Assembly (NCBI GenBank): GCA_014946745.1
Contig: JADCRD010000001.1
Span: 930,001 to 994,000, forward strand
Origin: Lysobacterales bacterium
GTDB taxonomy: Bacteria; Pseudomonadota; Gammaproteobacteria; Xanthomonadales; Xanthomonadaceae
Direction of reading: 5' to 3'
Length of the DNA: 64,000 nt
Positions within the stretch are counted from its first letter, which is position 1. The number at the start of each line of letters is the position of its first letter. Shown piece after piece: positions 51,746 to 58,005 of this stretch. The position numbers and the translations under genes were made by a program. Under the pieces are notes generated by a model. That model was not told the origin of the DNA. It did no database searches and saw only the letters and a program-made list of their open reading frames with translations.

Positions 51746-52791
51746 CAGGCGGCTCCGGCGTAGGCGGCGATGGCGCCGCGCAGGGTGTGGGAGGAGGACA
51801 GCTGGATGAGCACCTTGGGCCCGGGCATGCGCTGGCGCTTCGCCAGCTGCCAGGCCAGCGCCAGCATCAGCGGCCCGAAGGCACAGCCGACGTGGCCGGT
51901 TGAGCTCGCCGGAAAGATCCGCCCGTGGCCGGGTGGCTGCGACGCGCGCAGCACGCGCGCCCAGGCGCTGGACAGCTCTTCGGCGAAGAAACTCTCGCCC
52001 GCCATATCGCTCAGCCGCAGGTGGATCTCATGCGCCTGCCAGCCGCTTTCGTTCAGCGCCTGACGCGTGGCCTGCGCCAGGCCCTTGCCGTGGCAGGGCT
52101 CATCGGAGAGCAGGGTGGCGGCCTCTTCGGCGACGCCGACGCCGCGGATGTGCAAGGGAGCCTGTTCCCCATCGCCACCGATCAGGAGCGCTGCGGCCGC
52201 TTCGCCCGGCACGAAGCCGCTGCTGACTTCGGTATCGAGCAGGCGCTGATGCGCAAGCGCGTGTGCGATATCGCTGCCGCGCAGCCAGGAGTCGGAGGCG
52301 GCGATCAAAACGTAGGGCGCGCCCTGTGCGAGGAACTCACGTGCGGCCTGCAGGGCGTCGACGCAGGCGGCCTCGCCACCGGTAAAGGCCTGCAGATGCA
52401 GGTGCTCGGCCGACTCAAACAGGGGGCCTATCGCGCGCTGGCAGAGATGCGCCGCATCGACCAGCGGGGCAGGGCGGGTGTCATCACCGAGGAACAGCAG
52501 CGGCACGCGGGCAGACAGCGGAGATCGGACGCTCGCGGATTCGATGGCTTCCCGCACCGCCCATGCGAGCGCCGTGCCCAGCTTGGTGGCGCCGCCCACG
52601 CGCGCACCGGACTCGCTCAGGCCCAGCGACATCGCAGCGCCGGGCAGCGGCTCGCCGCGGTGGCCGCGAAAGTAGGTGTCCTGGAAGTTGTCCAAGCCCG
52701 CCCGAATCGCCGCCGCGGTCGCCGGCAGCGAATTGCCCACCGAGGTGACCGCGCCGGCACCGAGCACGGCGAGCTTCATCGGCGTGCTCAT
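51745..52791 (-). CDS. Ketoacyl-synthase-like (thiolase-fold) T6SS accessory protein, probably not catalytic
   Basis: This 348-residue protein has the beta-ketoacyl-ACP synthase fold pattern (LAVLGAGAVTSVGNSLPATAAAIRAG at the start; GFVPGEAAAALLIGG as in 'GEGAA'; PASSTGHVGCAFGPLMLALA near the end). By eye the active-site Cys is replaced in LQAFTGGEAA (Phe136 where TACASG has Cys), and the first catalytic His loop reads SDMAGES (261-267) instead of HGTGT; only the second His (His300 in STGH) remains. Similar proteins occur in T6SS clusters with DUF2169 and PAAR genes. It overlaps both neighbours (ATGA with DUF2169, one base with the toxin), so a role in loading the adjacent effector is inferred. 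Confidence 0.82.
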   Translation of the reverse strand: MSTPMKLAVLGAGAVTSVGNSLPATAAAIRAGLDNFQDTYFRGHRGEPLPGAAMSLGLSESGARVGGATKLGTALAWAVREAIESASVRSPLSARVPLLFLGDDTRPAPLVDAAHLCQRAIGPLFESAEHLHLQAFTGGEAACVDALQAAREFLAQGAPYVLIAASDSWLRGSDIAHALAHQRLLDTEVSSGFVPGEAAAALLIGGDGEQAPLHIRGVGVAEEAATLLSDEPCHGKGLAQATRQALNESGWQAHEIHLRLSDMAGESFFAEELSSAWARVLRASQPPGHGRIFPASSTGHVGCAFGPLMLALAWQLAKRQRMPGPKVLIQLSSSHTLRGAIAAYAGAA

Positions 52792-53906
52792 GCGACCACG
52801 ATCTCCCCGACCGGGGCCTGGTCTTCGTCCTTGGTCTCATTGCCGCCGCAGCCGCAGTCGTTGGTGCCGAGCACGCGGGCCTGCCACCAGCGTTTGCACA
52901 GGCTGCCGGCGGCCAGCGCTTCGACCTCGGTCAGGCTGCGCTTGAGCGGATGGCGCGCGCGCCAGACCACGGTGAAGAGCTCGGCGTCGAGATCGAAGCT
53001 CAGCGTGTCGACCACCGGTTCGAGCTTGTGGACCTTGCGCTGCTGGTCCAGCACCACCATCGACAGCTTGAGCTGCGGCAGCACGAAGCGCAGCTGGGGC
53101 CGGCTGCGGTGCAGGTGAATGAAGGCGACCTCCTCGCCACCCTTCAGATAGTCGATCTGCTGCTCAACCGGCGCGGCCTGGAAGAAGCGCGGATCAAAGT
53201 CCTCGGGTAGCAGGGGGAACACCTCGTCGATCCAGCGCTGGTCGTAGGTGCCACCGAACTCCACGCGCCCGGCCCAGCTGCGCCCGATAGGGCCGAAGCT
53301 CACCGGGCGATAGCGCTCGCGCGGGTTGTCGATGGGCGTGCCGGACTCCTCGATATTAGGCACCGGCGTATCGACCAGCGAAGTGTCGCCCGGCGCGCCG
53401 CCGAAGCCGCAGCCGATCGGGTTGGCGGCATAGGGCTGGGGCAACCCCTCGTGCACGCGCGTGCCGCCGAAGGCGCGGCTGTAGCTGATCGGCATCGACA
53501 CGAAAGGCTCGGGCTCGGAGGGCTGCAGACCGAGCAGGCCGCGCCGCCAGTGGCGATTGCCCATCACCCGCGCGGTGCGCAGGCAGCTGCCGACGCGGAA
53601 GCCGACGTCGAGCTGCTTGACCGGCTGGCCGCCGGGCGCATGTCCCGCCGCATGCACCAGCACATCGCAGCGCGGTTTGAACCAGGCGTGGTCAGCCTCG
53701 AAGATCAGGCCACTCTCGCCGGGCTCACCCTCGAACACATCGGCATTGAGCAAAGGCAGCTGCGGGTCGGCCAGACGCGGGTACTGCTGGCCCGGCGGTG
53801 GAATGCGATAGGTGGCCTTGGCTTGGGCGACCAGAAAGCGCTTGCCCTGGGCGTCGGTGCCCATGTGGGCGTCGAGCACGAAGCGGCTGCCGTTGATGAT
53901 TTCCAT
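52788..53906 (-). CDS. DUF2169 T6SS effector adaptor
   Basis: This 372-residue protein carries a DUF2169 domain (FLVAQAKATYRIP, ADVFEGEPGESGLIFEADHAWFKPRCDVLVHAAGHAPGGQPV, RYRPVSFGPIGRSWAGRVEFGGTYDQRW), which in other T6SS loci serves as an adaptor or chaperone helping PAAR-type effectors attach to VgrG. The C-terminal block EEVAFIHLHRSRPQLRFVLPQLKL is also family-like. No signal peptide. It lies eight bases after the DUF6484 gene and overlaps the ketoacyl-synthase-like gene by four bases, placing it in the vgrG-effector module. Confidence 0.9.
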   Translation of the reverse strand: MEIINGSRFVLDAHMGTDAQGKRFLVAQAKATYRIPPPGQQYPRLADPQLPLLNADVFEGEPGESGLIFEADHAWFKPRCDVLVHAAGHAPGGQPVKQLDVGFRVGSCLRTARVMGNRHWRRGLLGLQPSEPEPFVSMPISYSRAFGGTRVHEGLPQPYAANPIGCGFGGAPGDTSLVDTPVPNIEESGTPIDNPRERYRPVSFGPIGRSWAGRVEFGGTYDQRWIDEVFPLLPEDFDPRFFQAAPVEQQIDYLKGGEEVAFIHLHRSRPQLRFVLPQLKLSMVVLDQQRKVHKLEPVVDTLSFDLDAELFTVVWRARHPLKRSLTEVEALAAGSLCKRWWQARVLGTNDCGCGGNETKDEDQAPVGEIVVA

Positions 53907-53914
53907 GGCGGCTC

Positions 53915-54436
53915 CTAGTTGAGTTTGACCGAGGCGCCGCGGATGCGATTCAGGCCCGAGGCGTGGCTGACCAGGGTGCTGCCGCGCAGCTCGATACGCC
54001 CATCGGCGCTCATTCGGAAGCTGGCTTCGCCGCAGTGCAGCTCGATGGCATGGCGCGCGTGCAGGTGCAGCTCGCCGTCGGCGGTGTGCCGGGCCTGCTC
54101 GATATCGCCCTGCAGGCTCAACACCGGATGCTGCAGCAAGCCGAGAATCAGCGGCGCGCGCGGATCACCGTTCTCGAACAGCAGGGCGCACTGCTGGCCC
54201 CGGTGTTCGGCGCTGATCGCGCACAGGCTGCGCGCGGGCAGGGCCTCGTCCGCACGGCCGGGAATCGCCACGCAGGGCAGGCCCTGGTCATTGAGGTGCG
54301 AAATGAAGCCGATGACCACGCCGTTCGAAGCCGTTGTCGGCGACTGTGCCGGCTTGGCTTGAGCCAGCGTGGAGCTTTCCTGCTGCACGGGTTCGGCCGT
54401 TGTGGTTGCACCCTTGTCCTGCTCCTGACGGCTCAT
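53915..54436 (-). CDS. DUF6484 protein encoded next to VgrG
   Basis: A 173-residue soluble protein. After a Gln/Thr/Ala-rich leader the conserved part begins GVVIGFISHLNDQGLPCVAIPG and continues ARSLCAISAEHRGQQCALLFENGDPRAPLILGLLQ, which I recognise as DUF6484, a family linked to T6SS VgrG genes. The ending GEASFRMSADGRIELRGSTLVSHASGLNRIRGASVKLN resembles the beta-helix needle seen in VgrG and baseplate spike proteins, so it could be a small spike-associated component. It overlaps vgrG by four bases. Confidence 0.85.
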   Translation of the reverse strand: MSRQEQDKGATTTAEPVQQESSTLAQAKPAQSPTTASNGVVIGFISHLNDQGLPCVAIPGRADEALPARSLCAISAEHRGQQCALLFENGDPRAPLILGLLQHPVLSLQGDIEQARHTADGELHLHARHAIELHCGEASFRMSADGRIELRGSTLVSHASGLNRIRGASVKLN

Positions 54437-56643
54437 GGGTTGTGCTCGATGGTCTTCGCTTCGATCAGGATCTCGCCGTTGGCGCGGGCTTCGATGCTCT
54501 CGCCGCTGATCGTGATGGTGCCGTCCTTGAGCAACTGGATGCGGCTGTCGCCGACCTGCAGCACGATCTTCTCTTCGTCCATCAGCAGGCTGGAGGCGCC
54601 GCCGGCGCTGGCCGCGAACTCCTTGCCCGCCGACACGCTGTGCGACTTCACGGTCTTGTCGAAGCGGTTCAGGCCGACAATGGTGTTCATCATCAGGCCG
54701 ACGTTGAGGCTGTAGGCCCCGCCGACGTTCACCATTTTGCCGAGGCCGACGTTCTGCATCGAGGCCAAGCCGATGGTTTCGGTCTTGAACTTGCCGACCT
54801 TGATCGACCAGCTCTTGCCGATCTTGTCTGACTCGTTCTTGTCGATGGTCTTGCTGCGGCTCTTGTGCACCGTCACCGACTCGTTGCCATCCACCGTCTC
54901 GGTGCGGTTCTTGTGGATGCTGATCGTCTCGTGGCCGTCGACTTCTTCGGTGCGGTTCTTGTGGATGGTGATCTTCTCGTAGCCGTCGACTTCCTCGGTA
55001 CGGTCGTTGTGGACGGTGATCGTCTCGTTGTGGTCGACCGTTTCCGTGCGGTCGCGCTTGATGTGGTTGGTCTCGTCGCGGTCAATCGTCTTGCTGCGGT
55101 CGCGGCCGACCCAGTGGGTCTCGTCGTTCTCGACCTCGATGTCCTGGTTGCGTTCGGCATGCAGCCAGACCTGCTCCTCGCCGCGCTTGTCCTCGAAGCG
55201 CAGCGCATTCGCGGTTTCGTGGTTGCCGCCCAAGGTCGAGCGGGTGAGAAAGCCCGACTGCGTGGCCGCGGCCGGCAGGCCCCAGGGGTGTGGCTGCAGG
55301 GTGTTGTAGACGCGGCCGACGATCAGCGGCTGATCTGGATCGCCGTTCAAGTAATCAACGATGACTTCTTGCCCGATGCGCGGGATGTGTACGCCGCCGA
55401 AGCCCGAGCCCGCCCAGGGATGCGAGACGCGGATCCAGCAGGACGAGGTCTCGTCCTTCTTGCCGTAGCGGTCCCAGTGGAACTGCACCTTGACCCGGCC
55501 GTATTCGTCGGTGTGGATCTCCTGCCCGGCCGGGCCCGTCACCACCGCGCTGTCGGGCCCGCTGGTCAGCGGCTTCGGCGTGCGCCGCGCGGGGCGATAG
55601 GGCTGGTCGGTCGGATGCACCTCGGCGCTGATGTGCACTTCGACCGCGCTGGCTCCGCTTGAGCCGTCGTAGTCGTTGTCCGCGAACTGGTAGTCGCAGG
55701 CGAGCACGAGGTACTCGCGGTTGTAGCGGCCGACGGCGTGCTTGCTGAGCGAGAACAGGCGCCCTGGCGCGACACCGCGCGCGCGGCCCTCGCAGGCCGC
55801 GCGCAGGTGGCCGGCGTGCAGTTCTTCCATGCGCACCTTGGCGAAGGGCAGGCCCTCGCCGAGGTTCTCGTACTCGCCGGGGAAGTCGTAGATCTCGTAG
55901 TTCGCGTGCGGGTGTGTGCCGGGCAGCAGATCGTCGGTGGTGAGATCGCTCGCCGGCATGATGAAGTTGTAGTCGCGCGCAACATACTTGCCGGATGTCA
56001 CCTGACCGGCATCGGCCCAGAAGCTCAGGTGATCCTTGTCGGGCACGGTGACGTCGTGCGGATAGAACTCGATGCTCTCGTAGTTCGGAAACGGCGAGGC
56101 CAGCCCGATGTGGTCGGTGATGACCAGCGTGTGCTCACCGGCGGCGTGCTCGAACCAGAACCACAGGCCCTCCTGTTCGAGCAGGCGCATGACGAAGTTG
56201 GCGTCGGTCTCGCGGTACTGGACGCAGTAGTTCCAGGGCGAGTAGCTGCCGGCGGTGAGCCACTTGACGGCAAACGGATACGCGCCGAGCACGTCCTTGA
56301 CGATGTCGACGACGGACAGCTTCTGGAAGATGCGGTAGTTGGTGCGGCGGGTGGCGTACCACAGGCCCGGGCGCAGGGTGGCACGATACAGATGCTTGCG
56401 GCCCGAGCGACCGACCGAGCGGAAGGCGACGCACTGCGCGTTCAGGAAGCGCTTGCCGCCGCCTTCGACTTCGAACTCGACGGTGAAGGGCTGACCGAGC
56501 GCTGCGGTGGGGGCCAAGCCGCGCTCTTCGGACGAGGCCGTCAGCTCGAACTCGAACAGCTCGGAGACAGCCTCGCGACCGGTGAGGCGCTCGAAGCGCA
56601 GGGCGTCGCCGAAGGGGCTGGTCAGGTTGAATAGGCGGTTCAT
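54433..56643 (-). CDS. vgrG: T6SS spike protein VgrG (TssI)
   Basis: This 736-residue trimeric spike caps the Hcp tube. The N-terminal gp27-like part opens MNRLFNLTSPFGDALRFERLTGREAVSELFEFEL and includes YRIFQKLSVVDIVKDVL, QYRETDANFVMRLLEQEGLWFWF. The OB-fold/gp5 region has DEYGRVKVQFHWDRYGKKDETSSCWIRVSHPWAG, FGGVHIPRIGQEVIVDYLNGDPDQPLIVGRVYN and NALRFEDKRGEEQVWLHAERNQDIEVEND. Residues 515-610 are six tandem 16-residue repeats (type NRTEEVDGHETISIHK), the beta-helix needle. The end has no appended effector domain, so cargo must be carried by PAAR-like or adaptor-bound proteins encoded downstream. Confidence 0.96.
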   Translation of the reverse strand: MNRLFNLTSPFGDALRFERLTGREAVSELFEFELTASSEERGLAPTAALGQPFTVEFEVEGGGKRFLNAQCVAFRSVGRSGRKHLYRATLRPGLWYATRRTNYRIFQKLSVVDIVKDVLGAYPFAVKWLTAGSYSPWNYCVQYRETDANFVMRLLEQEGLWFWFEHAAGEHTLVITDHIGLASPFPNYESIEFYPHDVTVPDKDHLSFWADAGQVTSGKYVARDYNFIMPASDLTTDDLLPGTHPHANYEIYDFPGEYENLGEGLPFAKVRMEELHAGHLRAACEGRARGVAPGRLFSLSKHAVGRYNREYLVLACDYQFADNDYDGSSGASAVEVHISAEVHPTDQPYRPARRTPKPLTSGPDSAVVTGPAGQEIHTDEYGRVKVQFHWDRYGKKDETSSCWIRVSHPWAGSGFGGVHIPRIGQEVIVDYLNGDPDQPLIVGRVYNTLQPHPWGLPAAATQSGFLTRSTLGGNHETANALRFEDKRGEEQVWLHAERNQDIEVENDETHWVGRDRSKTIDRDETNHIKRDRTETVDHNETITVHNDRTEEVDGYEKITIHKNRTEEVDGHETISIHKNRTETVDGNESVTVHKSRSKTIDKNESDKIGKSWSIKVGKFKTETIGLASMQNVGLGKMVNVGGAYSLNVGLMMNTIVGLNRFDKTVKSHSVSAGKEFAASAGGASSLLMDEEKIVLQVGDSRIQLLKDGTITISGESIEARANGEILIEAKTIEHNP
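54814..55101 (-). repeat. Six tandem 48-bp repeats encoding the VgrG needle
   Basis: Six in-frame 48-bp units encode 16-residue repeats: DRSKTIDRDETNHIKR, DRTETVDHNETITVHN, DRTEEVDGYEKITIHK, NRTEEVDGHETISIHK, NRTETVDGNESVTVHK and SRSKTIDKNESDKIGK. The three or four central units are most alike, suggesting recent duplication or homogenisation. Copy number would set needle length. Confidence 0.85.
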
Positions 56644-56698
56644 GTGACTCGTGCTCCATCCATGACGCGCGTTCTCGGTTCAGGGCCTTGCAACAGGT

Positions 56699-57448
56699 TC
56701 AGGGGCGGTGCCAGTTGAGCGGTACGCCCAGCACCGGTCCAAGCACAGGCCCTGTCCTGTTCGGGCTGGGACGCGCTTGCGGGGCCGCGGTGGTACGAAG
56801 CTCGGACGCACGCCTCCCCGCCCGGGTGAGTGGCAAGCAGTCGGGTGGCGGCTCAACTGACGCGCGCATGAGCGCGCGCCGCAGCGCAGGCGCCAGATCA
56901 AGGCAGCCGCGCGCACTCGCCGTCGCGAGTGCGGCCGTGAAGGCGTCCGCGCCCTCGTATGCGCCGATGTAGCGGCGGGCCGCATCGCGGTAGAGGGCTC
57001 GCGCGAGTCTGGGCGCCACTGCTTCAGGATCCTGTTCAAGCGCATCCGGCGTCGCCACGAGCCTGCACTCGCCCTGGGACTGCCTGAGCACGATTCCGTA
57101 GGCGGGCTCTGTGTGTCCGTGACCCGGGCCATCGCCGCCTGTGGGCACCCAGTGGTTCAAGATCCAAGCGGCGGTCTCGCCCCTGCGGGCGTGTGCGAAA
57201 ACGAAGTACGGCGGGAACTGGTCACCGCCTGCTGCACAGGGCAGGGCGTCCAACTGCTCGAACTGGACTTCGGCGGGATCGAAGCTGAGGCCGAAGAGCG
57301 GGTCTTCCATGCGCAGCCCAGGATCCGCGAACACGGAGCGACTGAAGACAAAGAGAAAAAGCAGGGCGAGCGCGATCGTCAGACAGGTCAGCAGTGTCGT
57401 ATCGACGTGCTGTCGCATCAGAGCGATCGAGTGGCTCGGACGCTTCAC
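56699..57448 (-). CDS. Putative periplasmic immunity protein for the amidase effector
   Basis: I do not recognise this 249-residue family. It has one N-terminal membrane segment (TTLLTCLTIALALLFLFVFSRSVFA, residues about 17-41), after which the rest should lie in the periplasm. The soluble part contains DPLFGLSFDPAEVQFEQLDALPC, YFVFAHARRGETAAWILNHWVP and a helical Ala/Arg-rich half (ALYRDAARRYIGAYEGADAF). Its ATG overlaps the amidase effector's stop by four bases (ATGA). Immunity proteins to peptidoglycan amidases act in the periplasm, so topology and gene order both fit, but no family match supports it. Confidence 0.68.
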   Translation of the reverse strand: MKRPSHSIALMRQHVDTTLLTCLTIALALLFLFVFSRSVFADPGLRMEDPLFGLSFDPAEVQFEQLDALPCAAGGDQFPPYFVFAHARRGETAAWILNHWVPTGGDGPGHGHTEPAYGIVLRQSQGECRLVATPDALEQDPEAVAPRLARALYRDAARRYIGAYEGADAFTAALATASARGCLDLAPALRRALMRASVEPPPDCLPLTRAGRRASELRTTAAPQARPSPNRTGPVLGPVLGVPLNWHRP

Positions 57449-58005
57449 TGGGATCCGCCATGCCGAAAGATTCGATAGGCCACCGCCTCGTTTCGATAGG
57501 CAGGGCCCGGATAGATGTCGCTGCGCTGCTTGAAGTCGGATACCCAGATGCTCCCGTTGAACATCTGGATATGGCCTTCCGTGCGGCCGCTTGGCGGTTG
57601 AATGACCGCAACGTCGCCGGTTTGGGCGCTGTACCCTTCTGCAGCGACTTCGACGAATCCGATGGCCTCAAGGCTGGGTGCGTAGTCCTTTGCGTAGACA
57701 GGCCGTGGCAGCGGTATCGTCAGCCCGCCCGCTTCAATGGCTTCGCGAACATAGCGTGCGCATCTGCCCTGGCTCACGCCGTGTGCATTCTGGTCAAGGT
57801 GCCGAACTGCACGCGTGATGTCGAAGCGCTGTGCGCGCGTTGCGCTGGATGCGTCTGTCGCTGTCGAACCTCCTGTGCTGGCAACAGGCGGATGGACTCC
57901 AACAGGCCCGGGCGGCGCGTGCGGCGCGAGTGCGAGCGTGCCGGTATCGAAGGCATGCCACCGGAGATCGAGCCCGACCGGCCCGGGCACTTGGGCGCGA
58001 GGCAT
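57445..58005 (-). CDS. Predicted T6SS peptidoglycan amidase effector (NlpC/P60- or CHAP-like)
   Basis: This 186-residue protein has a variable Pro/Ala-rich N-terminal 65 residues, then a compact papain-like hydrolase core. The nucleophile candidate is Cys82 in NAHGVSQGRCARYVREAIEAGG, the base is His145 in GHIQMFNGSIWVSDFKQRS, and Asp157 may be the third residue. TGDVAVIQPPSGR just before the His strand is typical of NlpC/P60 and CHAP enzymes that cut peptidoglycan peptides. No signal peptide is present, as expected for cargo carried by T6SS. Its ATG shares one base with the tssH stop (TGATG), and a membrane protein, likely its immunity partner, overlaps its end. Confidence 0.8.
   Translation of the reverse strand: MPRAQVPGPVGLDLRWHAFDTGTLALAPHAPPGPVGVHPPVASTGGSTATDASSATRAQRFDITRAVRHLDQNAHGVSQGRCARYVREAIEAGGLTIPLPRPVYAKDYAPSLEAIGFVEVAAEGYSAQTGDVAVIQPPSGRTEGHIQMFNGSIWVSDFKQRSDIYPGPAYRNEAVAYRIFRHGGSQ

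Noticed and set aside
51745-52791. Functional FabF/FabB fatty-acid synthase
   Set aside because: Two of three catalytic residues appear replaced and the neighbours are T6SS genes, not fab genes.
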